NCBI RefSeq assembly: GCF_037975245.1
Contig: NC_092573.1
Coordinates: 21,729,265-21,793,264, forward strand
DNA from: Apostichopus japonicus
Lineage: Eukaryota; Echinodermata; Holothuroidea; Aspidochirotida; Stichopodidae
Length of the DNA: 64,000 bases
Direction: 5' to 3'
Shown here in pieces: positions 1-10,613 of this stretch. The notes under the pieces were generated by a model. The model ran no database searches. It was not told the DNA's origin and was given only the letters and a program-made list of their open reading frames with translations. Every line of letters starts with the position of its first letter. Within the stretch, counting starts at the first letter, position 1. The position numbers were made by a program, and so were the translations under genes.

Positions 1-506
1 AGGAGGACACTGAGTTTGCCAGAGAAATTTATACATTCTTAGAAAGTGATTCGAACAAACTTCATGGTTACCTGGTTGGGAGAGATGATGAGCTCGGAGA
101 ATACACTCTAACGGCAGCTACAAACATTATAGAAGAAGTTGAAAAAGTACTTCTGCTATTGTCCAGAAACTCGTTGAAGAAAGGAATATTTATGTTTCAT
201 TCAGTTGTCAGTATGAACGATGCCATACTAAAAAACATTCCCAAAGTTATTCCTATGTATTTAGGTATGAATCCAAGGGATTCTCAAGTTCCAAACTTTT
301 TGCTTCATTTGACAGGAATTAATTGTTCTAGAGATTACAAACAACAACTTTTGAAATGTTTCAGGAAGTCTAAAAGAAGAACAGCTGAAAATGGTGCATC
401 ACAAAGTCAGGCTTGTTTTGAATTACAAATGAGTAACACAGCAACGATAAAACCAGAATCATCAAAGAACCTCTTTCACAAAGTACTTTCAATTTGGAAA
501 AAGTAG
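1..506 (+). CDS. TIR-domain protein, 3' part (5' end outside window)
   Basis: An open frame runs from base 3 to the stop at 504-506, giving 167 residues with no start inside the window. Residues 1-125 read like a TIR domain: an EDTEFAREIY helix, a BB-loop-like segment GRDDELGEYTL near residues 26-36 (canonical RDxxPG, here with Leu for Pro), a hydrophobic strand KVLLLLSRN near 48-56, then KVIPMYLG. About 40 residues of basic, Ser-rich tail (FRKSKRRTAENG...) follow. TIR domains mediate homotypic signalling between Toll/IL-1 receptors and adaptors such as MyD88, in the cytosol; a few are NAD+ hydrolases. The closest overall feel is a MyD88/TIRAP-like adaptor or the end of a Toll-like receptor, but which cannot be told without the N-terminus. 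The assignment rests on pattern recognition, not on an alignment. Confidence 0.6.
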   Translation, partial: EDTEFAREIYTFLESDSNKLHGYLVGRDDELGEYTLTAATNIIEEVEKVLLLLSRNSLKKGIFMFHSVVSMNDAILKNIPKVIPMYLGMNPRDSQVPNFLLHLTGINCSRDYKQQLLKCFRKSKRRTAENGASQSQACFELQMSNTATIKPESSKNLFHKVLSIWKK

Positions 507-2431
507 CAAAGATATTAATGTGCAGTACCCAACATGTGTGAAATTATGAAATATTTTAAACATCTCCTAGGACTGAATTTATTTCATATTATTTTGTTAT
601 AAATATCTTTACTGTTCATCCATGTGACCTCCACAAGGATGTTCTTGAATATGTTGACTTGCCAACACTCTATTTACTTATTCCTTAGCAGCTTTCTTTG
701 ATTGATTATATATAAATATCTGCAATTCCACATAAGTCATCTTCGCTTTTTTTTTTCTTTTTCAAATTAAAATGTGAGAGTTTCTTTGTCATGCCATTGA
801 AAGTCCACCTTACTCTGCTAATTTTGCTCCAAATGGCCTGAACATCAACTGTGGCATTTCGCTCTTCTTTAAACAAATGATTCATGCTTTTAAACAACAG
901 ATTAATCTTCTCAAGCTTTCCTACATCCGTTTGACAAAATACTCATTAAAGGAAGAAATGGCATCCACAGTTGTATAATGCAGCTCTGAATCACAACTGG
1001 GTTTGGGAAAGGTGACAGAGTCCAGGGGAGAGTGATTCCAGAGGAGGGTGATTCCAGGGAAGGGTGACAGAGTCCAGGGGAGAGTGACTCCTGGGGAGAG
1101 TGATTCCAGGGGAGGGTGATTCCAGGGAAGGGTGACAGAGTCAATCCAGAGGCTTGTGACCAAGTACAGGGGAGAGTGACTCCAGAGGATTGTGACCGAG
1201 TACAGGGGACAGTGATTCCAGGGGAGGGTAACAGAGTACAGGGGGAAGGGTGGCTGGAATTTCCAGGCAAGGCCTTTCACACCATCACAGAGTGCATCCT
1301 CTTCATTATTTGTGAAACATATTCTGCAAAACATGTTCTCACTACACCGCTGCTTTCAGTGACCTCTCAGGTGGTCCAGAAGTAAAATGAATTTATGTTA
1401 GAGGTGGACAAAGGAGGTGTAAATTGCACATCAAATAGAAAATGGAGCAACCATATAATTGTAATCATAATTTGTCGATCTCTTAGTTCGAATAAGGTAG
1501 CAGCCAATGATATGACTTGGTCGTAATCAAACAAAAGTCACATTAAATGCAGCTTCAAAATATTTGTGACTAAGAAAGTTAAGAATAACCATCAAATGAC
1601 AAATATTAAGTTTCTTATGTCTTGACAATTTCAGTTCAAATCCTTGAGTATTCTTCAACTTTTCATGTTCATCAGAGATCCAAAAGTGAAAACCTGATAC
1701 ACAGGTCATCTACAACAAAGGCAAATATGGATGGTATTTCAGACTGATACTAAGCATGTGGATGCTCCACGTTGGTAACATTTGAAGGTGAACTCTTTGT
1801 AAACGGGATATCTCATTTAGAGATGAATGCGATGAACGTCATACTTTGCATGAGGATGTCTGGATTTCAAATAGTCGTTAGAAGTCAACAGAGAAGCTTT
1901 TGTGTGGAAAACTTGTAAAGATGATACCTCACAAAGAGAATTTTCAAATATATTCCAAACTTATGCCAACAAATTCCTTGCATTATTTTTCATTTGAAAT
2001 TCTTTTATACTTTATATACATCCAAATTAGATGTTTTGAAAGATTAACCTTATCTTCACCAGGTTTACCTTATTCTTTTCACAGTGCTTCTGCTAATCAA
2101 AGTGTGGAAAGGCTACTCAACAAGACGAGCCAACATGTTTTGCACAGGCCTTGTCCCACCCCCATACCCCCTCCCTCAGAAGGACATGAGCTAAAAATAA
2201 TAGTAACATTGAAAATGAGAACACAGAATTCCGTCCCAACTGCAGCCTCCATCACTTCAAAAGTGATACAGTACTGGTAATCTGCCATTCAGTTAGGCAA
2301 GGCTTCCTAATTATGTTATGTCTGCAGGTATACAAAGTAATCCAATCTGAACACTGGTAAATTGATAATTTCTGGACCAGATTTTCTGGTGGACAACCAG
2401 CTAAGTAAGTAGCATCCAGAGCAACAAGATG
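507..2431. other. Non-coding stretch downstream of the TIR gene, with a short tandem repeat
   Basis: No convincing gene was seen. Bases about 1008-1250 are a G-rich minisatellite built on variants of GTGATTCCAGGGGAGG / GTGACAGAGTCCAGGGGAGA (roughly 18-30 bp units). It creates overlapping open frames on both strands that are not genes. The remainder is AT-rich and may hold the 3' UTR of the TIR gene. The tandem duplication begins at about 2432. Confidence 0.6.
1008..1250. repeat. G-rich minisatellite, ~18-30 bp units
   Basis: Units such as AGAGTCCAGGGGAGAGTGA and TTCCAGGGGAGGGTGA recur with small changes about ten times. The repeat explains the Pro/Ser-rich open frames on the minus strand here. 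Confidence 0.8.
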
Positions 2432-2755
2432 GTATTCAAACAATAACCCTTGACCTCTTGTGCGTCATATTCATAAACAGGCCAATCACGTTCGTACTCT
2501 AAATCAGCTGACGCATGCTAGATCAACCATGTCATTTAATGCAAATTTCTTTCCAACTCAGAAAATTGTAGTGTATATCATCTTCTTGTTCTGGCATACT
2601 GCACTCCAAATGCCAAACCTAGTTTATGTCCAAAGTTATTCTGCCATTTTGGTGGATGGCAGGTGATTAATGTAATACTTGGATGAGATATTATCTAGAG
2701 GTCGACGGTAGTCTTTGCATTATATAAGAACAAACTTGGGTATACGGCCAACCAT

Positions 2756-2870
2756 ATATGTACGGAGCAGCTACCTGTGGAAACTTACTACAAATGTGTA
2801 GTATATAATGCCATGTCATTACAGGCAAGCGCACTACAATAATAACGTTACAAGTGACTATGTTGCATGA
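2756..2870. repeat. Single copy of the 143-bp minisatellite unit (unit A)
   Basis: One unit starting GGCCAACCATATATGTACGG and ending GTTACAAGTGACTATGTTGC. It lacks one of the two internal AGTATATAAT phrases found in unit B. It sits at the same place as the 12-copy array at 10614-12322, so the array in B is an expansion of this sequence. Confidence 0.85.
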
Positions 2871-3715
2871 GCTGAATTAGAACAGATAACGCCCAGTCGT
2901 TGCAGATAAATGCAATTAACATTTGTGGCATGCAACTTTTTTTGCAGGATGTTAACTCAAATGCGTTTCAATGTTACCTGTCATTTTTAGTACGAGAATA
3001 GTGAACCAAAGAAGAGAATAATATGTATTGTTTTGAAGAAATATGCTACTCAAGGAGACCTTTTTGTGTTTACATGTGTAGAATTAACTGTTTGCTGCCA
3101 AACTTCTTTGCAAATCTGAGTCTGGATTTTTTCATGCATGGCCAACCTGGGAATTACAGATTGCTATGAAGAGTGCATGTATGTAGGTGATAGAGCAGGC
3201 TAGTAATCCCAAAGTTGTAGGGGGCATGCGCACTATAATGAGTAAGTGCTCAGGCAGTCTGTTTGAGAACTTCAAGGGTAGCTGTCCAATTTAAACAGAG
3301 AAGAAATTTATGCAAATTTTGTTTAATGGAAAACATATCCTCTCATTTCAGGGGTATTCCATCATCATGCAACTTTTATAAGGTATTAAAGTCTAGAACT
3401 ATTTAACCACTAGTGCGTTTCAAAGGTAGTGTCAATCATAGAACTACATTTTTTTGATGTCATTACAGTGCCATTGACAAGCCAACCTTGACAAAATATG
3501 GGAACAATATCATGTCCACAAGACTACAGGCAAAGTGATCCCTTGCCAATCAAGTTATATAATATATATGAGAATAGTTAATCTAAACTGTGCCAGACAG
3601 TTTATTCTTAATTAGGTCAATCCACATATCAAGTGAAAAGTTCATCAATTATTTACATTTGGAACTATTGTGATTACAAGGATTTGAAACTTTGACAACT
3701 GATGTCACCTTAAAT

Positions 3716-6078
3716 CTACTTCTTCTTACAGTAAAAGTGTTGCCCACGGCCAAGAGAATTTAGTGCCACCGAACAAACTTCCATGCCAGCTGCAGATATC
3801 ATCTCTACCGCTTTCTCACGACCCCAGACTGCACCCAGTCCCATCCCACCTTCAGAGTACAGTGACGTAGGCATACAGTGCAATAAACTAATCATATACA
3901 GTAGCTGGATACCTTCTAACTTTTCCAGATTATCTTTAACTTTGGTATAACTGGTTGGTTCTAAAGCAAAATAAATTCCACCCGGAGCTAAAACTCTGTA
4001 AACTTCGCTGAGTACTTTATCAGGATAAGCCTGATCATGGAGGGCGTCGTGCATGAAAACTAAGTCGAATTTACTGTTCCACTCTGCAGGTAATACAGCT
4101 GCATCCCCTGTGATAAACTCAACGTTCTTCAGGCCAAGACTTTCTGCTTTCTTTCTTCCTACCACCACGCTCTCCTCCAACAGGTCTACAGCACAGATGT
4201 TACTATTCGGGAATGCCTTTCCTAGTACAACTGATGAAACACCTTCACCGCAACCTATATCCACAACAGAGATTCCCTTACCTAGAAAGGGAAAATGAAA
4301 TTGATCGCATAAAAGAGATCCAGCTTGACAATGCAGAATACTTTTTTCTTCTTTTGGTCATCCAGAAAAATTACAGATAGATATATTTAGAAAGAAAATA
4401 TTAATTGATACCAACACAGGTATTTTAAGTCATACTTTCATAATTTTCATGCTCCTTTAGCTAATCAATATCCATCAAGTTGTTCTAATAATCTCCACTG
4501 CAGCAATGGGTATTACTTGAAAATTATGAACATCGTACTGTCTCTTGTAAACTTGCAATACTTTCTCACCAAGTAAGTTTTTCAGCTCAGGGTACTGGGA
4601 TAAAGTTGGCAGCAAGCCATTCTCCAGAAATCTTGAAGTCACTTTGGCTAATTCACTATACCCAGAAGTATAAGCACTACAGGATACGCCTTTGAAAAAT
4701 AAACAGATTTATAAGGCAGAAATACAAATTAACTATCCAACAGATGTAATTATGCTAATTTTAATATGACAATCTAACACCCAAAGGAACCCAGGAACAT
4801 TACAATGTCAACTTGCTATGTAAAAGCAAACAAAATATATTTTGCAAACGATGACAACTTGCCAACACATACATAAGTCCATGCAAAAATTTGAATGTGA
4901 AACTAACATTGTTTGGCAAAAACTCTTGTGGGTGCTATAGCATGATGCAACTTGTCACCTTTTGACCCCCCACCCACCCCACCCCCCCCCCACCATCCTA
5001 ATATTGTATTAACAAGAGATTGAAAGGGTGGTATTTCATATTCCTCCCAGAACTAGAACCTTTCTGCTTGAAACAAAAATCTTTATCGGTTTGGAAACTA
5101 CATCACCATTCAGGTTAAGACTGGACTGGACATTACACTTGGCTACATTTGTAAAGAATTTATGAGCACTGGTATATATCCAAAATGAAAGTTTAAGCTC
5201 ATCAGTGTCAAAGTTAAAAGTTTAATGCTTTAGTACTTAAACTCCAGTCAATAAAGTTGGTCAATGAATGTCAAAGTGTAACCAGATTCATGCACGATTA
5301 ACTGCTATGTTCCCTTATATTGTGGCTCCTTACCACTGATTATTAAACGCATATAATCCACAAAACAAGGAAGAAACAAAAACATCAGACATTATATCTT
5401 ACCTCTTGGGCCAACTTTCTGAAAGCACTCCCTCACCTGCTCGTAAACATTTCCTCCAAATGATGGAAGCAAGGAACCCAATAAAACACTGTCCCTCATT
5501 GGTCCAGATTGAGTCAGAGCTGGTGATCGGTTGGGTGGAAGGAAATATTTTTCACCTGTCGAGTCCAGTTCCACAATATGAGACGTGACCATAGCTCCCA
5601 ACCACTCACGGACATATCTAATCGTTGAGAAAGCAGTTTAGAAATACTTGAAAGGAGCAAGACCAATAGTACTTCTAAAGGCTAAAGGATCTTCAACTTG
5701 GACACAGGTTTACTTACTGTTTATTCTACCAATGATCCATATATTTTGATTGCTGCTTGAATTTTCCTGCAAATTTCAATCAAAATTTATTAAACCTACT
5801 GTTTGCTACACAGTATTTGGACAGACAAAGATTCAGAAACATTCAGATGGATTAGACAAGTAAATACAGCATACACTAATAAGAACTCACCTCTCTTTGA
5901 AATTTCCAGCATCTGCAATCTCTTGGCTGGTTTTAGGTTCTTTCATATCAGCAAGTACATCGAAGAGTCCAACTTGATGACCAAGACAAATACCGAAACT
6001 GGTAAAGCCATGAACCATTATTTTCCCAACTCTCGCTGCAAAATCGTCACTGGTCTCAGTTGATTCTTGGGAAGCCAT
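3716..6078 (-). CDS. Rv2258c-like SAM-dependent methyltransferase, gene A (4 exons)
   Basis: Exons on the minus strand are 6078-5891, 5617-5403, 4689-4570 and 4281-3716 (188, 215, 120 and 566 nt), all with GT/AG borders, giving 362 residues. The ATG at 6078 opens MASQESTETSDDF. Residues about 15-130 form a helical, winged-helix-like N-terminal domain typical of the Rv2258c family. Residues 175-362 are a class I methyltransferase fold: SAM motif VVDIGCGEG (180-188), acidic end of strand 2 in ICAVDLLEES, and FDLVFMHDALHDQAYP, then VLAPGGIYFALEP. The family transfers a methyl group from SAM to a small or protein acceptor; the substrate here is unknown. There is no signal peptide, so it is probably cytosolic. 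Introns are 273, 713 and 288 bp; intron 3 is shorter than in B and C by an internal deletion. An AATAAA lies on the minus strand at 3606-3601. It is the first of four tandem paralogues. Confidence 0.88.
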
Positions 6079-6114
6079 AATTACTCTAAATCACACATGC
6101 CTGAGATGAATGGA

Positions 6115-6124
6115 GTATATATCT
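6115..6124 (-). promoter_or_regulatory. Possible TATA box of methyltransferase gene A
   Basis: The minus strand reads AGATATATAC about 37-46 bases before the ATG at 6078. Genes B and C have a weaker form (TTTAAAGATACT or similar) at the same place. If used, the 5' UTR would be very short, so this is only a candidate. Confidence 0.25.
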
Positions 6125-8344
6125 TTTAAAAGTAAGTATGGCTAAAATTGAAACCATAAACCCAACCGGCTTAGTGATTCCTTGCTAAATTTCACATGAG
6201 AACATGTAATGTAAACTGCAAACCAAGTTACTTGATGATATAAAGGTGGATCCACATACCATGTACGAAGTTCTTCAGAGTTGGAGGTATTCTGACATCA
6301 ATGTTCTAGACTATGACCTATATCAACCACAAAAACACCTTTGACCAAAAGCAAATGAAAGTGCCCTTGTACTTAATAGTGTGGACCCACATGTGAGGTA
6401 TGAACATTATTCAAACTTACCTTGGAAGTTACTGTTTAAAAAGTTTTAGATGTTGACCTATGCTGGTCACAAATGACCTTTAAACTCCACACAAAACACT
6501 AGGGTTCTTGTACTCAATAAGGTGGATCCACATACTAGGTATAAAATTCATCTTTGCTATACATTTGGAGTTAAATACTGTTTACAAGGATTTCATGTTT
6601 TGTGCTATGTTGACCTCAAATGACCTTCCTGACTTACCATGGGGCACACAGGGATTTATATCCCAATTGTGAAAATGATTCAAGCTTCCCTTTCTGAGTT
6701 ATAGTGCTTTACAAGGTTTTCAGACTTTGACCTTAAATGGCGGGTGCCAGGCAGCCTTTGACCTCCACCATTTTCAATTTTTTTCAGACCTTGACCTCAA
6801 ATAGCGATGGCCATTACATGTCTGCTCACCTATTTTTCGCTGTCTCTGTGCTTTAGTATTAGTATTATTACCTTGTGATCACCAATCACATCACAATATT
6901 ATAGTTTATTTCACACAAACTTCTTTACATGCAGGGACTTAGTTTTTAACAATAAATTCTTTCTATACCTTAGTTGCTGTAGGCTACTGACTGTACTTAT
7001 AACTCATTTGGGGTCATACAAGTCAATGTTTGAAAGTTTCCTCTATAGTGGAGTGATATGAATTTTAAAGGTGTCTTCATGTGTGGGTGGGAGGGGAGTT
7101 CTCAATTTCCTCCAACTGATTTAGGAAGGGGCATGGGCTTTATGATGGATGGACCACAGAGGGATGAAAGCTTGTACAAGGTAGGTGGTGGGTCATGGGA
7201 ACATACTCGCATGTATAGGGATCTGGCCCCAAAAAAGGTTTGTATACTATTAGAAGTCGAATGGTGCATTTAGATAAAACATTACAGGAAGGCTAGATCT
7301 ATAATTAGGTATAAACCCAAAGTTGTGATAACAATTACTCATCATAGAATGGTATTAGTCCCAACTGATCATGATCCCCAGAACGGAACATCCTACACCG
7401 AATGAAGCTTCAGCCCCCCCCCCCCCACCAACAAAACATACATTTCTCTATTTCTCTGCACTAAGCATATATCCCCTCCACCTCTCTGTAAGTCTAACTG
7501 TTCAAACCACTTACTTTGTCTCAGTTGACAAGCCATTGGCCTCATACTCATACCATAGATTATAAATATTGACAAAGTGTCATTATGCAAATTGCACACA
7601 TTTTAATCAACAATTCATCACAGTAGACTGCGTTAAATATAGATGGGATGTTGTCCTAAACTTGGGCCTAACGTTAGGCTATGTAAAAAGTAGGCCTAAC
7701 TTCGAGCCTATAGTTTATTCCCTACTTAAACAAGTACTATTACTAATACTAGTACTAGGCTATAATCAGTTAGTACAATTTGCCTGAACTGTTGTGCAAT
7801 CTACTATTACTGAGGCCTATCCTGTTACGGAAAAACAGCACATCTATGATATTTACTGAGCTACAGTAATGAAGAAGTAAATACAGTAGACTACATACAA
7901 TCCCAATTCTGTTGCAAAGGTGTGAGACGGCTTAGTCCTAAGGTAAATGTAGGTTTACCACAGAAATAGACGCACCTGTGGTAGTGGTTGTCGGACCCTG
8001 GTACCTGTTCTACAGAACTTGATCACGTGTCTACTATATAGACCCCCAACTATCAAAAGTTTCTTGAGATTACGCAATCGACCTGACTTGGTCGTAAAAT
8101 GACCACTTTTTACCGATTAGTCTGGAACGCCTGCCACATATTTTTTCTTCTATGATCAGGGTTTTTGTGTGAACGCTGTATGGTTAATCAGGGAGATGCT
8201 ATGGGTTTAACTCCACTATATACATGAACATATTTCCACAGTGTTTACACAAATATCCTATGGTTCTACGAAGCTATGCAGGCTAGTTACATGTCAAGCC
8301 TGAAGTCGATTTACGACCGTGGCAGGTAGATTACGTAATCACAA
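6125..8344. other. Intergenic upstream region of gene A with degenerate TGACCT-rich repeats
   Basis: No gene seen. Bases 6240-6840 contain several degenerate ~150-bp units with the phrases AAGGTGGATCCACATAC, TTTGACCT and AAATGACCTTTAAACTCCACA, also found in units B (16330-16930) and C (26000-26880) and, diverged, at 37960-38210. This looks like an old interspersed or tandem repeat family. A poly-C run lies at about 7415-7429. The rest is AT-rich, unique within the unit, and conserved with unit B. Confidence 0.6.
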
Positions 8345-8488
8345 AACTTTCCTTGCGTCTATATCAATACACTCGGATGTTCTCCTATCTCAGGAAAGGT
8401 GCCAAAATGCAGAAGGAAAACATCTTTTTGATATGTTATCAATCAGGATTTTTTTTTTTTTTTTTTGCATGTTGACGGGCATGAATGG

Positions 8489-8817
8489 CAGGGGCGTCGG
8501 AGCCGGTACGGCAGGCCCGGCGTTCACGGCACAAAAACAAGAGAAAAAAAAGTAGGACTAAGAAAAACAAAATGGCCAAATGTAAAGAACCAAAATGAAT
8601 CTGGGAGGTATATTTTTCAATAATTTTCAATAGTGATGAAGGCAAGTAGGCTAAATGTGACTACTCTGGCATGGCAGGGGTCTTGTTTTCAAGCTCGGGA
8701 AGTGCCATTTCTTGCAATCTGGGAGGAATTTTTTCAAAATTTTCTCCAGTAAGCTACGCGCCAACCATGGTGGCGCGTAGCGTAGTTTGACCTACCAAAC
8801 GTCCCCCCGATAATTAT
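8489..8817. mobile_element. Fragment of a hAT-like MITE inserted in unit A only
   Basis: The left edge CAGGGGCGTCGGAGCC resembles the ends of the other hAT-type MITEs in the window. The interior contains a palindrome around GCTACGCGCCAACC / GGTGGCGCGTAGC at about 8753-8780. Unit B lacks this block, and the flanking sequence (CAGGAAAGGTGCCAAAATGC) occurs on both sides, at 8391 and 9412. No clean right end or target-site duplication was found. Confidence 0.45.
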
Positions 8818-8820
8818 GCA

Positions 8821-9400
8821 TTGACGAGATCCGTTATCTCATCAAAACGTCAATTTTCTGAATTTTGTCGTTTTGTCGAGATGGTAGTAAGTGTGCAACT
8901 CGTCAATTTGCAGAAAACTGTTGCATTGACGAGATCCGTTATCTCGTCAAAACGTCAATTTTCTGAATTTTGTCGTTTTGTCGAGATGGTAGTAAGTGTG
9001 CAACTCGTCAATTTGCAGAAAACTGTTGCATTGACGAGATCCGTTATCTCGTCAAAACGTCAATTTTTTGAATTTTGTCAACTTGTCGAGATGGTAGTAA
9101 GTGTGCAACTGGTCAATTTGCAGAAAATTGTTGCATTGACGAGATCCGTTATCTCGTCAAAACGTCAATTTTCGGAATTATGTCAACTTGTCGAGATGGT
9201 AGTAAGTGTGCAATGCAAGAATTTTCTGCAAATTGACCAGTTGCACACTTACTACCATCTCGACAAAACGACAAAATTCAGAAAATTGACGTTTTGACGA
9301 GAATTTTGTCACGTTACCATCTCGACAACTCGTCAATTTGCAGAAAATTGTCGTTTTGTCAAGTTGGTAACTCGTCAATGCAATGTCCCTTCTATGCTTC
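8821..9400. repeat. 105-bp minisatellite with internal palindrome, direct then inverted units (unit A)
   Basis: Four direct units start at 8823, 8928, 9033 and 9138, a period of exactly 105 bp. Each contains the palindrome GACGAGATCCGTTATCTCGTC. Inverted units follow at about 9213-9400. Because 105 is a multiple of three, reading frames stay open through the array and give a 35-residue periodic peptide (TRSVISSKRQFSEFCRFVEM). I read that as an artefact, not a gene. Confidence 0.85.
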
Positions 9401-9965
9401 CGTACCTATCTCAGGAAAGGTGCCAAAATGCAGAAGGAAAACATCTTTTTTGATATGTTATCAATCAGGATCTGGTTTGTTGCATGTTGACGAGCATGAA
9501 TGGGATTACATGTGGTGCAAAAATTGGGTCAATTGAGGCAGTTTTAGACCCCTTTATGCCTCCCAGGAACAGCATACGAAAATTGTTTACTACTGTAAGG
9601 CTTATTTTGATAGTTCTCGGGAACGGTAAGCCGGGCCTTACACTAATAACGTCGAAGCGAGCGTGAACAGGAAATAATCTCCAAAAGCGGATATTTGATA
9701 ATATTTTCCTTTTCCATTAATTCTGAATAAAAGTTAACTATAACTTAGGATAAATAAAATGTACAGACATAAATATAAACTACGGAGACCACTGTTCTAC
9801 GTCTGTAGACTTAGGGAGATAAACTTTAACTCGCGATACGTCTTTAGGAGACACTTTAACCCCTGAATCAAAAATAATAAATTACGACGCGATGCACGGG
9901 GCACACGCTCTGCCCCTGGAACCTGATTGGTCTAAACTTATTGCTAACCCCTCACCCAACTCTTG

Positions 9966-10023
9966 ATTGGTTGAGTGCCAACCTGATATGCAGATGAGCA
10001 CATGCAAATGGCACTCAACCAAT
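9966..10023. promoter_or_regulatory. Hairpin with inverted CCAAT arms and an octamer in the loop (unit A)
   Basis: ATTGGTTGAGTGCC (9966-9979) pairs perfectly with GGCACTCAACCAAT (10010-10023) around a 30-base loop holding ATGCAAAT (10002-10009). A further ATTGGT lies at about 9927, and TGACGTCA lies at about 10126. These are binding motifs for NF-Y, POU and CREB factors. It lies 3.9 kb upstream of gene A and past the 3' side of gene B, so a promoter role is speculative; it may be part of a transposon. Confidence 0.3.
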
Positions 10024-10613
10024 TTGAACCAGTTTTAAAACAAAACATCTCTAAACGCTTCTAATAGCGCGTGATTCATAGCCCGCCACACCACAGAGCA
10101 AACCAACAAAACGTGAGCCATGTGTGACGTCATAATAACAATAGCAAACTAGAATACTCTTCACACTACTGAGAGAGAAGGTTTGTTTACAAGTGACGAA
10201 AACTTATGGCTCAGAGAGCAAAAGATCTGCAGATTTTCTTACAGCAAACTAACGTACCTCTAATGCAACAGTTAAGAATTTATTATGTCAGAAGATTGTA
10301 TACAAACAATAACCGTTGACCTCAGGCCAATCACGTTTGTATTCTAAATCAGCTGACCCATGCTAGATCAACCATGTCATTTGAAGCAAATTTCTTTCCA
10401 AGTTTGTGCACAAAGAACAAGTGCTCTCAGCATCTTTATCATGTATCATGTTCTAGCTCTAGCATACTCCACTCCAAATGCCAAACCTAGTTAATGTTTA
10501 AAGTTATTCTGCCATTTTGGTGGATGGCATGTGATGAATGTAATTCTTGGATGAGATATTATCTAGAGGTCGACGGTAGTCTATGTATTATATAAGAACA
10601 AACTTGGGTAAAC

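Larger units (their letters stand above)
2432..10300. repeat. Segmental duplication unit A
   Basis: First of three homologous segments in direct tandem. The left edge is near the phrase CAAACAATAACCCTTGACCT at about 2440. The same phrase (CAAACAATAACCGTTGACCT) recurs at about 10302 and 20612, marking the unit boundaries. The unit contains methyltransferase gene A (3716-6078), its upstream repeats, a palindromic 105-bp minisatellite and the CCAAT hairpin region. Unit A is about 7.9 kb, shorter than B because its 143-bp repeat is a single copy and intron 3 is deleted internally. Confidence 0.85.

Noticed and set aside
911-1385. Pro/Ser-rich and Gly-rich overlapping frames
   Set aside because: They lie in a G-rich minisatellite and exist on both strands at once.
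4053-4298. 81-84 codon + strand frames repeated at 4053, 13607 and 21870
   Set aside because: They are antisense to exon 4 of genes A, B and C and are repeated only because the exons are.
8821-9297. 158-codon frame with 35-residue repeats
   Set aside because: The period of 105 bp keeps any frame open; the same DNA has matching frames on both strands and is a non-coding palindromic minisatellite.
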